From a virus: a stretch of 37,187 bases of DNA. The notes beneath the pieces are model-generated. The model ran no database searches and was not told the origin of the DNA. It saw only the letters and a program-made list of their open reading frames with translations. The translations under genes were made by a program, and so were the position numbers. The stretch spans positions 1 through 37,187 of IMG/VR virus record IMGVR_UViG_3300023223_000141; one strand, written 5' to 3'. Positions 1-6,473 of this stretch are shown here, in pieces (within the stretch, counting starts at the first letter, position 1; every line of letters begins with the position of its first letter).

Positions 1-144
1 ATGAGATTGTTATGTGTGGGATGGAGCCTTTAGCGATAGCCTCTATGGTCGTTTGAGCCGTTTTTTTGTCGAGCCCTATAGAGACGAGACCAGCTAAAGC
101 TGCGCTATTGATAGAATGGTAATGTTTTTTATCGGCTGCACGTT
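1..144. repeat. Terminal direct repeat, left copy
   Basis: These 144 bases are identical to 37044-37187. Joining the two copies gives a circle of about 37,043 bp, and the minus-strand gene crossing the join stays in frame. This can be true terminal redundancy, as in headful-packaging P22-like phages, or the overlap an assembler leaves on a circular contig. Confidence 0.97.
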
Positions 145-1078
145 TTCTTCCAGCCTTTATCTCGGCTTGGCTCTTGGTCTCAATGCGCTCCCGTTCCCTG
201 AGGACAGCCAGTTCTCTATCTTGCTTGGCTCTCTCTTCTGCCTCCAGTCGGTCCTGTTCAGCCTTCTTAACGGCGGCAATGCGGTCTTGTTCCGCCTGTT
301 TTGCTGCACGCTCTTGCAGGAGTTCTGCTTCCTTAGCGCGGGTTTCGGCCGCTTCCCGAGCCTCTATCTCTACTTTGCGCTTGGCTTCTTCCTCGGCACG
401 GACCTTTTCAGCAGCTTCTTTAGCAATACGGTCTTCATGGTCGCGCTGTTCCCGCTCTTCGGCTTCCTTGCGAAGTTTGGCGAGATCAGCCTGTTCTGCT
501 TCATGCTTTAACTTGGCTTGATATTGGTCGCGAAGGGAAATTGAAACTCTGTCCTTTACACTCGCAGCCTCAGCCATGAATTCTTTCCAACTATCGTCAA
601 TGGCAATATTTTCAATGAGTAAGATTTGAACAAATATTTCTGACGATGGAAGATTGTGACACTCGTCTTGTGTGTCAAGGTCATTCAAACGGTCTTTAAG
701 TTTGGCTACACGTTCTTTCTCAGCATCTTCATAATCGGTGAGAGGTTTCCGTGCGGTTTCTTTTAGGGTATCAAGTCGGTCGCGCATAGCCTTGCGCTCC
801 GCATCAACCTTTTGGGTCTGGGCCTTCATGCCAGCAATGAGGTTTTTGCCCATGTCATCCAAGCGTACTTTTGACTGCGCTACTCTGTGAGCAAGCGAAG
901 CAATTTTCTTGCGGCTTTTGGTTGTTGTCAGATCTGGCACGAAAGACCTCACTTGTTCCTCAATCTTTAAGAGAAGCGGTTCGAGTTTTTTGCCGGTAAA
1001 TAAATCAACGGCGTTTACACTCTGTTGTGTGATAACTTCTATTTGTTGGTCTTCGTTGATTTGATTTATATCGTCCAT
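1..1078 (-). CDS. Coiled-coil recombination-operon protein (continues across the genome join)
   Basis: The ATG is at 1078, with AAGGAAA about 8 bases upstream. The frame is open to base 1 and continues at the right end to a TAA at 37039-37041, giving 360 residues on the circle. Residues about 180-310 are a long Glu/Lys/Ala/Arg-rich coiled coil. The last 40 or so residues form a small domain ending in the motif IPHITISY. This C-terminal type (small helical domain ending xGxIPHVxIxY) recurs in phage genes next to ERF/RecT annealing proteins, and here the ERF gene lies directly upstream. It probably assists the annealing protein or links it to DNA ends, but its activity is unknown. The family assignment is from memory of the motif. 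Confidence 0.85.
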   Translation of the reverse strand, partial: MDDINQINEDQQIEVITQQSVNAVDLFTGKKLEPLLLKIEEQVRSFVPDLTTTKSRKKIASLAHRVAQSKVRLDDMGKNLIAGMKAQTQKVDAERKAMRDRLDTLKETARKPLTDYEDAEKERVAKLKDRLNDLDTQDECHNLPSSEIFVQILLIENIAIDDSWKEFMAEAASVKDRVSISLRDQYQAKLKHEAEQADLAKLRKEAEEREQRDHEDRIAKEAAEKVRAEEEAKRKVEIEAREAAETRAKEAELLQERAAKQAEQDRIAAVKKAEQDRLEAEERAKQDRELAVLRERERIETKSQAEIKAGRKRAADKKHYHSINSAALAGLVSIGLDKKTAQTTIEAIAKGSIPHITIS

Positions 1079-1132
1079 TGTAGGATTTCCTTTTTCATTA
1101 ACCTTGATAAATTTAATTCGATTTTACTAGTA

Positions 1133-1993
1133 TTATACAGCCGCTAACTGTTTGCATTGGTCTTTAAATACCTGCGTTAGTTCCTGGTGGTAGTTTGAAC
1201 CGTGTTGTATGCCGTTGTCTTTCAAAAACTTCTGTGCTGTCTGCAGAATTTTGCCGCATGTTTCAGCGTTTTTCTCTGACTGAATTTCACCGATGTACCA
1301 ATCAACTCGCTGGTCAATTTCTTCTTGCGACAGATCTGGCTTTTTGTTCAGGCGCTCAAATTCATCAATAACTGTCTGCAATGTATCCATGTCTTCAAAC
1401 TCTTTGCAGTCTGCTTTAAATTTCTGCACCCGCTCAGACTTCATGTATGCGCCAAGGTTGGAACTAGCTTTCATTTCCTTGATAATTTCCCGCGCTTCTG
1501 TGTTCATTGCAGAGCGTGATTTACCCTTGGGGCGCTCCGCCGGCTTGTGATTTACGTTATCCCGTTCTGGATCATCACCAGTTCCAAGACAGAACACTTG
1601 CAGGAATGCGTATTTCTTAGCATATGAGAAAGCCTTACCGGGCCCCTTGTCTTGTTCATCGATCCCATATCCAAAAAATTGAACATCAAACTTATCTTCA
1701 GGATCATCAATGTTAACAAATGATACATTAATATCTACGCTGGTAAAACCACGCCATTTGATTTTTGTCTGACCGTTATAAGTATCATCATATTGTGTCC
1801 ATTCCTGATCATGAGATATTACTGAAGGTATGACAACAACACCGTGCTCGACAAGTTTAGGCTGTACTGCCATTGTTACCGCATCATGTGAAACGAATGT
1901 ATATTGATTGTTGACCTTCTCTTTCTCTTTCTGGATGTAAGATAGGTCTTTCATGATAGCGTTAATTCTCTGATGTATGTTTAGTTTTGTCAA
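1133..1993 (-). CDS. erf: ERF-family single-strand annealing protein
   Basis: This 286-residue protein anneals complementary single strands for phage recombination and, in P22-like phages, for circularising terminally redundant DNA. The ERF core is recognisable: a helical N-terminus, then the conserved block at residues 108-145 with GYGIDEQDKGPGKAFSYA and LQVFCLGTGDDPE. The C-terminal half (residues 155-286) is charged and variable, as in other ERF proteins. The start is a TTG at 1993, chosen because AGGAGG sits 5 bases upstream and the conserved N-terminus fits. The small membrane ORF upstream ends two bases before this start, so translation is probably coupled. It fits a genome with a 144-base terminal repeat. 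Confidence 0.92.
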   Translation of the reverse strand: MTKLNIHQRINAIMKDLSYIQKEKEKVNNQYTFVSHDAVTMAVQPKLVEHGVVVIPSVISHDQEWTQYDDTYNGQTKIKWRGFTSVDINVSFVNIDDPEDKFDVQFFGYGIDEQDKGPGKAFSYAKKYAFLQVFCLGTGDDPERDNVNHKPAERPKGKSRSAMNTEAREIIKEMKASSNLGAYMKSERVQKFKADCKEFEDMDTLQTVIDEFERLNKKPDLSQEEIDQRVDWYIGEIQSEKNAETCGKILQTAQKFLKDNGIQHGSNYHQELTQVFKDQCKQLAAV

Positions 1994-1994
1994 T

Positions 1995-2081
1995 TCATCC
2001 TCCTATAATCATTCCGAAATAAATCAATACCGCCCACACAAACCAGCCTAAGCCTGTTAGTATGTGGTCTTTCAATGTCAT
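1995..2081 (-). CDS. Small membrane peptide (28 aa)
   Basis: A 28-residue ORF (MTLKDHILTGLGWF start) is almost entirely one hydrophobic helix, so it is a predicted single-pass membrane peptide. It overlaps the end of the upstream gene by 4 bases (ATGA) and ends just before the ERF TTG start; its own last codons (GGAGG) supply the ERF ribosome site. The tight spacing suggests it is translated, at least as a coupling peptide. The function is unknown. Confidence 0.5.
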   Translation of the reverse strand: MTLKDHILTGLGWFVWAVLIYFGMIIGG

Positions 2082-2413
2082 TTGTCTTCACCCTTGGCTT
2101 TGGCTATGGCTTTACGCATTTGAATTACGTTTTCATCTTCGTCCACATCCCAAAATCCAGCATCACCACTCGTAATAAGCTGGACAGTCCATTTTAAAGA
2201 GGCCTCCAGAGCCTCTAGCATTTCAGGGGCTGCGGCTATGAGACGGGCGTTTGCACTTTCCTCATCCCTCTTGTGTTTAAATCCAGGATAGTCCGAAAAT
2301 ATTCTATATTTAGCTACAGTTGGCGTTGGACCATTTGGAGTAGCCAGAGATTTGATGTGCCCAGCAGTTTCGAGTGCGTCAACAACCCAAGGCCCTTTTG
2401 TAAAATCAGTCAT
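2078..2413 (-). CDS. Small phage protein with AAPEMLEALE motif
   Basis: This 111-residue protein is chosen to start at the ATG at 2413, which overlaps the upstream gene's stop (ATGACTGA). The N-terminus MTDFTKGPW is typical of a widespread family of small phage proteins with a 'KGPW' start and an 'NARLIAAAPEMLEAL' block, here at residues 67-81. No biochemical function is known for this family. A gene in the rightward operon (6754-6999) carries a related YAAPIMLAAL block, so the phage has two members on opposite operons. Confidence 0.75.
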   Translation of the reverse strand: MTDFTKGPWVVDALETAGHIKSLATPNGPTPTVAKYRIFSDYPGFKHKRDEESANARLIAAAPEMLEALEASLKWTVQLITSGDAGFWDVDEDENVIQMRKAIAKAKGEDK

Positions 2414-2687
2414 AATGCCCGTCCTCCACCTTTGTTGTGTATTGCTCGACTTCATACTTAACGCCCTCAAATATCTGATCCATGTATTCGCGGATTTCTT
2501 TTTGCTGGTAGTCAATGTCGTCCTGCTGAAGAAAGTCCATATTCTCGACAGCCTTCTCAAGCTTGCCCTCAAATTCAACCACAAGCTTGCGGAACGTTTC
2601 TGTTGCAGTCGCAGCATCTATACAAAGTTGTTCTTGGTGTGGGCTCTGCCACTCTTCGTTAATATTCTCTGTGTGTATGTAGCTCAT
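2406..2687 (-). CDS. Hypothetical acidic helical protein, first gene of leftward operon
   Basis: This 93-residue protein starts at the ATG at 2687 (MSYIHTENI), chosen because AGGAGGG lies 6 bases upstream. A longer frame to 2711 lacks a ribosome site and would begin almost at the promoter. The protein is acidic and predicted mostly helical. No family was recognised. It is the first gene after the leftward promoter at 2714-2741, so it should be expressed early. It overlaps the next gene by 8 bases. Confidence 0.75.
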   Translation of the reverse strand: MSYIHTENINEEWQSPHQEQLCIDAATATETFRKLVVEFEGKLEKAVENMDFLQQDDIDYQQKEIREYMDQIFEGVKYEVEQYTTKVEDGHYD

Positions 2688-2713
2688 TTTGTTTCCCTCC
2701 TGTTGATACATCT

Positions 2714-2741
2714 AATATAGTACGTCTGAAACAGAATGCAA
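2714..2741 (-). promoter_or_regulatory. Leftward early promoter
   Basis: On the minus strand, TTGCAT (2741-2736), a 16-base spacer and TATATT (2719-2714) form a sigma70-like promoter. Transcription would begin near 2707, about 20 bases before the first leftward ATG. The spacer contains TTCTGTTTC, whose plus-strand reading GAAACAGAA resembles the TTTACAGAA found inside two rightward promoters. Confidence 0.6.
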
Positions 2742-2771
2742 ACACTTTTTTGAATTAAAATAAAAATAACT

Positions 2772-2799
2772 CTTGATTATGTTTACAGAAGAATATAAT
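2772..2799 (+). promoter_or_regulatory. Rightward early promoter
   Basis: CTTGAT/TTGATT at 2772-2778 and a consensus TATAAT at 2794-2799 (15-16 base spacer) precede the rightward operon. Transcription would begin near 2806, essentially at the ATG at 2808, so the true first start is more likely the ATG at 2835 with its AAAGGAGG. The same promoter pattern, including TTTACAGAA in the spacer, recurs at 32634-32661. Confidence 0.65.
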
Positions 2800-2834
2800 G
2801 TAAGGGTATGAATAAAGAACAAAGGAGGTTAATC

Positions 2835-3008
2835 ATGATTTACGCAGCAATATATCTAGCAATTGGCCTAGTTTTAGGACTGGTGGCGCTTTTACAAACT
2901 ATACCATCTGAAAGGTGGGCTGTTCCGTTCTGGACACTGTTTTTACTTTGGCCTTTCCTTATAATAAGGGGGTTATTCGGGAACCTTTATGATGCATTGC
3001 GGAAGTAA
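2835..3008 (+). CDS. Small two-helix membrane protein
   Basis: This 57-residue protein starts at the ATG at 2835, chosen because a perfect AAAGGAGG lies 6 bases upstream (2821-2828). An in-frame ATG at 2808 would fall at the transcription start. Two hydrophobic segments (IYAAIYLAIGLVLGLVAL and FWTLFLLWPFLII) predict two membrane passes with a short loop. It is the first gene of the rightward early operon. The function is unknown; superinfection exclusion or membrane modulation is possible but unsupported. Confidence 0.7.
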   Translation: MIYAAIYLAIGLVLGLVALLQTIPSERWAVPFWTLFLLWPFLIIRGLFGNLYDALRK

Positions 3009-3032
3009 AATTTTAGGAAGGTATTACTAAGT

Positions 3033-3215
3033 ATGAAAAGAGAGCAAATCATAAAACTAATTGAGCGACTGGCTGTGAAATACGGTTACACGCCCTCCAC
3101 GATCTGCCTGTATGCGGGTTGTTCTGGTCACTTATATAAAAACCTGCTTGCCGGCAAAGGGTGCATGACAACATCCATTGAAAAGCTGCAGGCTTACAGG
3201 GGTGGCAGCAAGTGA
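3033..3215 (+). CDS. Small HTH-like protein (60 aa)
   Basis: This 60-residue basic protein has a short helix-turn-helix-like layout: a helix near residues 3-15, then TPSTICLYAGCSGHLYKNLL, which resembles the small 'STICxxAxGSGxxYxxL' HTH proteins common in phages and prophages of Gram-negative bacteria. It is probably a DNA-binding regulator. The next gene's GTG start overlaps its TGA stop (GTGA). The assignment is a motif impression only. Confidence 0.55.
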   Translation: MKREQIIKLIERLAVKYGYTPSTICLYAGCSGHLYKNLLAGKGCMTTSIEKLQAYRGGSK

Positions 3216-3565
3216 TTTATCTGATAATACCAGTTCCCAAACCGCGCATGACCAGAGGCGATAAGCGCCAGAAAAGGCCACGTGGCACACATTACCGTGC
3301 GTTCAAACAAGAATGTCAGCTTAAACGGGTGCGGTGTTATTCTGGTGATAATGTTACCTTCATAATGCCAATGGCTAAAAGCTGGTCAAAGAAGAAGCGT
3401 GATGAAATGTTAGGGCAACCACACACACAAACACCAGACTTGGATAATTTACTAAAGGCACTATGGGATGCCTGTTTAGATGATGACGCCCATATTCACA
3501 CGATAACCGCCCGAAAGATTTGGGGACTATCGGGAAAAATTGAAATCAAGAGGGGAATAACATGA
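3212..3565 (+). CDS. rusA: RusA-like Holliday junction resolvase
   Basis: This 117-residue protein matches RusA, an endodeoxyribonuclease that cuts Holliday junctions as a dimer. Diagnostic features are the N-terminal beta strand with IPVPKPRMTRGD (residues 6-17) and the catalytic block TPDLDNLLKALWDAC (about 74-88) followed by DDDAHI, which supplies the acidic metal-binding residues. The length is close to E. coli RusA (120 aa). The start is a GTG overlapping the previous stop. It would resolve branched DNA made by the ERF pathway before packaging. Confidence 0.88.
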   Translation: MIYLIIPVPKPRMTRGDKRQKRPRGTHYRAFKQECQLKRVRCYSGDNVTFIMPMAKSWSKKKRDEMLGQPHTQTPDLDNLLKALWDACLDDDAHIHTITARKIWGLSGKIEIKRGIT

Positions 3566-3861
3566 ACTTAGACGCACAAATATCAGACTTAGGGTTTGTC
3601 GTCGATCGGTTAACAATTGATAGATACGATATGTCTCTCAAGGTTAAGAAGGCACAACGCCAGCACAAGAAAAGCTCACACATGCAGGACAACCTTTACA
3701 TGATGACAGCCGACCAGCTTATGGCAGAAGCCGCGCTTGAAGACCTACAGGCAGAACGGCGCAGGCAAGAGACAGACAAGGACACACTTGCAGCTGCCGG
3801 CATGGATGATGAGCAATCATTACTAGTTAAATTATGGAACTGGTGCAGGGGGTTGGTATAA
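3562..3861 (+). CDS. Hypothetical charged helical protein
   Basis: This 99-residue protein overlaps the resolvase stop by ATGA and the next gene's ATG by one base (TAATG), so it sits inside a translationally coupled chain. It is highly charged and predicted helical, with a Glu/Arg-rich stretch at about residues 60-75 and a Trp-rich end (LWNWCRGLV). No family was recognised. Confidence 0.65.
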   Translation: MNLDAQISDLGFVVDRLTIDRYDMSLKVKKAQRQHKKSSHMQDNLYMMTADQLMAEAALEDLQAERRRQETDKDTLAAAGMDDEQSLLVKLWNWCRGLV

Positions 3862-4028
3862 TGAGAATATTTTTATCCAAATGGACAACCCTTTCTATTG
3901 CCTTGTTTAATTTTGCGGTAGCTTTGCTTCCTCCTGTTTTCAGTCTAATGAGTTTGGGAAACTTAGTCGTCGGCATATTGCTGTTTGCTTTGTTTATATA
4001 TGAAGTTAAGCAGGAGAAATCATCATGA
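3861..4028 (+). CDS. Small membrane protein (55 aa)
   Basis: This 55-residue protein starts at the ATG at 3861, which overlaps the previous stop (TAATG). Two hydrophobic segments (ALFNFAVALLPPVF and LGNLVVGILLFALFIY) predict two membrane passes. The charged C-terminus is EVKQEKSS. No function can be assigned. The following ORF starts at 4025 by ATGA overlap. Confidence 0.6.
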   Translation: MRIFLSKWTTLSIALFNFAVALLPPVFSLMSLGNLVVGILLFALFIYEVKQEKSS

Positions 4029-4183
4029 ATGACCTCATTATTGCAAACACAGCAATATGCTGACGCTGGAGACGCTTACCTGAAAAGGAAATAGAAAACT
4101 ACATCATCAGGGAATTCATGGGCGATACTGTGTTATTAGCACGTGAGATATTGAAACTACGGAGGGAGAAGAACAATGGTTAG
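4025..4183 (+). pseudogene. Small ORF interrupted by an in-frame TGA
   Basis: The ATG at 4025 overlaps the previous stop (ATGA), as expected for a real gene in this operon, but the frame meets TGA at codon 13 (4061-4063). It then stays open for 39 more codons to TAG at 4181-4183. The downstream part (LPEKEIENYIIREFMGDTV, then LLAREILKLRREKNNG) looks like a genuine small helical protein. The TGA falls in a CxRWRR context where Trp would fit, so a TGG to TGA change is the simplest history. The stop is followed by C, a context known to be leaky, so readthrough is possible. Sequencing error also remains possible. Confidence 0.5.
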
Positions 4184-4493
4184 TGATGAAATGGCGCAAG
4201 CGGCGTTAGACAACATCAGTAAGGACTTCATGGTTGATGGAGATGCCACGGCACAAGCTGTCATAGACGCAGCATGGAAGCCCTTTGACAAGGACGATGA
4301 AAGCACATGGCCTAAAGCTACAAAAAACTATTATGTCAGGGCAGGAAGTGCTCTTACATCTTGCTGGATTGACGAGGATAAAAGGCGGATATTTTCAGCA
4401 AAGCATTGGGAACTTAAATCTGTAACTGAATATGCAGACCCTCAAAACTTAAGGTCGGGCCCCCAAGACCTAATGCCGGGAGACAGCAAATGA
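4176..4493 (+). CDS. Hypothetical protein, possibly DUF551-like
   Basis: This 105-residue acidic protein starts at the ATG at 4176, with GGAGGGAG about 8 bases upstream. The central part (STWPKATKNYYVRAGS then SCWIDEDKRRIF) and the end (KSVTEYADP) have the layout of small phage DUF551-like proteins, where a Trp-rich beta domain ends with a 'VTHWxP' strand. The match is weak. Its TGA overlaps the next ATG (ATGA). Confidence 0.6.
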   Translation: MVSDEMAQAALDNISKDFMVDGDATAQAVIDAAWKPFDKDDESTWPKATKNYYVRAGSALTSCWIDEDKRRIFSAKHWELKSVTEYADPQNLRSGPQDLMPGDSK

Positions 4494-4819
4494 CTGATCT
4501 TAAGCCATGTCCGCATTGCGGAGAATATGGACATGCAATCGTTAGCTTCAATGATGTTTTTTGGGTTGAATGTGGATCATGTGATGCGCAAGGTCCAAGA
4601 ATAATCACAGAGAAAAGCGCCGTCGAAGCATGGAACACCAGACACACCACAAAAGCACAGATAGACGCGGCAACCCGTGCAATAAACGAGGCATTTATGG
4701 CTAAGGGGGTAATTGATTATATGCCGAATAATCTACCTAGTAACGAGCTTTATTATAGAGGTTCACTATCTGAAAGATGTTTAGCCAAAGCAGCACTAAA
4801 GGCCGCGCAAGATGTCTGA
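4490..4819 (+). CDS. Lar-like restriction alleviation Zn-ribbon protein
   Basis: This 109-residue protein begins with the Lar-type zinc ribbon: LKPCPHCG (residues 4-11), then VECGSCDAQGP (about 26-36), and AVEAWNTR (44-51). That order is characteristic of the Lar restriction-alleviation family; Rac prophage Lar modulates type I restriction. The C-terminal half (52-109) is an extra helical extension not found in minimal Lar proteins. Most phage members of this family are untested, so the restriction-alleviation role is an inference. Confidence 0.78.
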   Translation: MTDLKPCPHCGEYGHAIVSFNDVFWVECGSCDAQGPRIITEKSAVEAWNTRHTTKAQIDAATRAINEAFMAKGVIDYMPNNLPSNELYYRGSLSERCLAKAALKAAQDV

Positions 4820-5285
4820 CCTATTCAACCACACAGACCCGTTCATAGAGTTCTGGAAGGTTTACCCCCGTGCAGGAAAGAGCAACGGACGACCCGGGAA
4901 AGCTCTGGCAAAGAAACGGTTTGATGCTTTGATAAAAAGCATAGATGCTAGCGTGATCATTGAGGCAGCTAAAAGATACGCGGCTGAAAGAGAAGGCGAA
5001 GACCCTGAATTTACCATGCACGCCTCTACTTGGCTAAACAGACGCATGTTCGAAGACGAGGCACCAGCAGTCACAGCGACACGCGCAGCACCAGAGACAC
5101 CAGATGAATGGAGGCAGGTGCTAAGCAACGGCGACAAGCCGGTGTATAAATCATGGTATCGCCAGTATTGCCAGAACCACTGGCCCAACGGTGGCAAGAT
5201 CGGGCCGAACCCGTGGATTGAGTTTAACCAGTATATACCGGAGGAAATTTACAATGAATATGGAGGGATATGGTTATGGAAATAG
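4812..5285 (+). CDS. Replication-protein-like DNA-binding protein
   Basis: This 157-residue protein contains, at residues 12-80, the pattern FWKVYPRAGKS, ALAKKRFDALIK, IIEAAKRYAAE, HASTWLNRRMFED. The order FWxxYPR...A...W...STWLN...W/F-ED is typical of the C-terminal domain of phage replication initiators (O/GpO-type) and of stand-alone small proteins related to it. No N-terminal origin-binding winged helix is present. It is the only replication candidate in the genome and may recruit host helicase or primase. It overlaps the previous gene by 8 bases. Confidence 0.55.
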   Translation: MSDLFNHTDPFIEFWKVYPRAGKSNGRPGKALAKKRFDALIKSIDASVIIEAAKRYAAEREGEDPEFTMHASTWLNRRMFEDEAPAVTATRAAPETPDEWRQVLSNGDKPVYKSWYRQYCQNHWPNGGKIGPNPWIEFNQYIPEEIYNEYGGIWLWK

Positions 5286-5557
5286 AAAAAATTGAATGGG
5301 TAGACAGTTTTGGAGTTAATAGTGATTGGACTGAATTTGATAAAATAAGCAATGATATTGTTATTACGTGCACTTCTGTGGGTTATGTTATTAAAGAAAC
5401 CGAAACATATATTATTGTTGTTCCTCATTTACACGGCGACACGCGCAGTATTGGAAATGGGAAAGAAATAAGCGCTTCAGGTTGTGGTGATATGGCTATA
5501 CCAAAATGTTCAATAACTGAGAGATATGTTCTAACAAAGGACAAAACCAATGAATAA
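5276..5557 (+). CDS. Hypothetical small beta protein
   Basis: This 93-residue protein starts at the ATG at 5276, chosen because GGAGGG lies 8 bases upstream; an ATG at 5270 is too close. It contains IEWVDSFGVNSDW near the start and SVGYVIKETETYIIVVPH in the middle. This layout is shared by a common phage family of unknown function (VxWxDS...GW...SVGYL...YIxLxP). It is predicted mostly beta. The next small ORF overlaps its stop. Confidence 0.65.
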   Translation: MEIEKIEWVDSFGVNSDWTEFDKISNDIVITCTSVGYVIKETETYIIVVPHLHGDTRSIGNGKEISASGCGDMAIPKCSITERYVLTKDKTNE

Positions 5558-5657
5558 CTTCCACCCCTACAACGACAGAGAAGAGGCAGCCAGGAAACAG
5601 TTGCGGGATGAATGGAAAAAGGAGAAGACAACATGGGTGATTGCGTCACAAAAATAA
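5550..5657 (+). CDS. Small charged protein (35 aa)
   Basis: The ATG at 5550 overlaps the upstream stop (ATGAATAA). The product is 35 residues, highly charged and helical (DREEAARKQLRDEWKKEK). It contains the ribosome site for the next gene (AAGGAG before 5633). The start position and composition favour a real small gene, but nothing about function can be read. Confidence 0.45.
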   Translation: MNNFHPYNDREEAARKQLRDEWKKEKTTWVIASQK

Positions 5658-5854
5658 AACCTGTGAGGAATGCTGTAGTCATACAGTTTTTGCCGAATGG
5701 GAAGAAAGTTGTCTGCATTGAGTGTATGGATAAAGAATGTCTTGACGACTTGGTAGCAGAAGCGCGAACTATCGACATTTTTCTGAGTATAAGTGAGAGA
5801 TGGGTAGACTATGACCTTTTGGTAAATAAACGATATAAAGATAAAACCGATTAA
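5633..5854 (+). CDS. Hypothetical protein
   Basis: This 73-residue protein starts at the ATG at 5633 (MGDCVTKIK), chosen because AAGGAG lies 8 bases upstream; an in-frame ATG at 5612 lacks one. It has three cysteines (C4, and the VCIECMDKEC segment) and a charged end. Metal binding is possible but no standard knuckle spacing is seen. No family was recognised. Confidence 0.6.
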   Translation: MGDCVTKIKPVRNAVVIQFLPNGKKVVCIECMDKECLDDLVAEARTIDIFLSISERWVDYDLLVNKRYKDKTD

Positions 5855-5866
5855 TAGGAGAATGGC

Positions 5867-6106
5867 ATGAGCGATGTAATTAAATTTGTTCCAAAAACGC
5901 CAGAAGATATTAACTATTTGGTTGATAATGATGGTGAAATAAAAGGTGTATCGGGTAAATATTTTGATATGGAATTTCTAACCGGTGGGGACGGATTTCT
6001 TTTTAATGGATCGTACATCAAACGAGAAGAGTTAATTGCTTTTGTGTTGGTGTCTGGTCTTTGGCAAGATGTCCAGGATGACGAAAAGGAGAAATCACAT
6101 GATTGA
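5867..6106 (+). CDS. Hypothetical acidic protein
   Basis: This 79-residue protein starts at an ATG preceded by AGGAG (TAGGAGAATGGC). It is acidic, with a predicted beta-rich middle (DMEFLTGGDGFLFNGSYI) and a hydrophobic helix (ELIAFVLVSGLW). It overlaps the start of the following XRE regulator gene by 8 bases, so the two are probably made together. No family was recognised. Confidence 0.6.
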   Translation: MSDVIKFVPKTPEDINYLVDNDGEIKGVSGKYFDMEFLTGGDGFLFNGSYIKREELIAFVLVSGLWQDVQDDEKEKSHD

Positions 6107-6323
6107 TAAGAGAAGCTTAGGAATAATTTTTGCATCCTACAGAAAACAAAAAAACCTCACTCAGGTGGCGCTTGCAAAACAAATTGGACTTGTACCTTCA
6201 GCTATAGCACACTTTGAGGCTGGGAGACGCGCACCTTGCCTAGAGAATTTCATAAAACTTGTTCGTGGGCTTGATATGCAAGAGGACGCTATAAAAATAC
6301 TTGACGTTGTGGTAGGCGACTAG
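6099..6323 (+). CDS. XRE-family HTH transcription regulator
   Basis: This 74-residue protein starts at the ATG at 6099, preceded by AAAAGGAG. It is a complete Cro/C1-type HTH domain: IFASYRKQKNLTQVALAKQI (residues 10-29), then VPSAIAHFEAGRRAPCLENF, with recognition helix around PSAIAHFE. There is no oligomerisation domain, so it resembles Cro or CII-sized regulators rather than a full CI repressor. It is the last gene before a 430-base non-coding region. A leftward promoter and terminator lie directly downstream and would make RNA ending at its stop codon, reminiscent of lambda cII and OOP RNA. Confidence 0.85.
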   Translation: MIDKRSLGIIFASYRKQKNLTQVALAKQIGLVPSAIAHFEAGRRAPCLENFIKLVRGLDMQEDAIKILDVVVGD

Positions 6324-6324
6324 T

Positions 6325-6418
6325 ATAAAATAATGAAGCCCCAAAGACGCTAGGCGACTCTAGGGCTCCAATATAGGATGTTACTTTGGACTGGATCATC
6401 CTAATAAATAAACAAAGG
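6325..6418 (-). ncRNA. Candidate OOP-like antisense small RNA
   Basis: A leftward promoter (TTGACT, 17 bases, TATATA; 6453-6425) would start RNA near 6418. About 50 bases on comes a GC-rich hairpin (6368-6336) followed on this strand by TTCATTATTTTATA, an intrinsic-terminator-like end at the stop codon of the XRE gene. The predicted RNA of about 95 bases also has a 5-bp GGATG/CATCC hairpin near its 5' end. In lambda, OOP RNA (about 77 nt) sits at the same kind of place, leftward at the 3' end of cII. The match is in position and architecture, not sequence. Confidence 0.45.
6336..6368 (-). terminator. Intrinsic terminator-like hairpin (leftward)
   Basis: On the minus strand, GAGCCC at 6368-6363 pairs with GGGGCTT at 6343-6337, with inner pairs AGA/TCT and CGC/GCG around a CTA loop. 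The T-rich run TTCATTATTTTATA follows. On the plus strand no U-run follows the stem, so it works as a terminator only leftward, though it could protect the 3' end of rightward mRNA. Confidence 0.5.
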
Positions 6419-6424
6419 ACTTTA

Positions 6425-6453
6425 TATATACCTTCTACTTTATTTATAGTCAA
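6425..6453 (-). promoter_or_regulatory. Leftward promoter in the 6324-6753 gap
   Basis: The minus strand reads TTGACT (6453-6448), a 17-base spacer and TATATA (6430-6425), close to the sigma70 consensus. No leftward ORF follows, only the hairpin terminator near 6336, so it should drive a short untranslated RNA. Confidence 0.55.
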
Positions 6454-6473
6454 TAAAAAACATCCCAACTGAC

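Noticed and set aside
145-521. Plus-strand ORFs of 115-131 residues at the left end
   Set aside because: They are antisense to the coiled-coil gene, whose repetitive codons keep the opposite strand open; no ribosome sites.
4025-4183. Idea that this phage reads TGA as Trp (alternative genetic code)
   Set aside because: Many genes end at TGA in ATGA or GTGA overlaps, and no other gene has an internal in-frame TGA; only this small ORF is affected.
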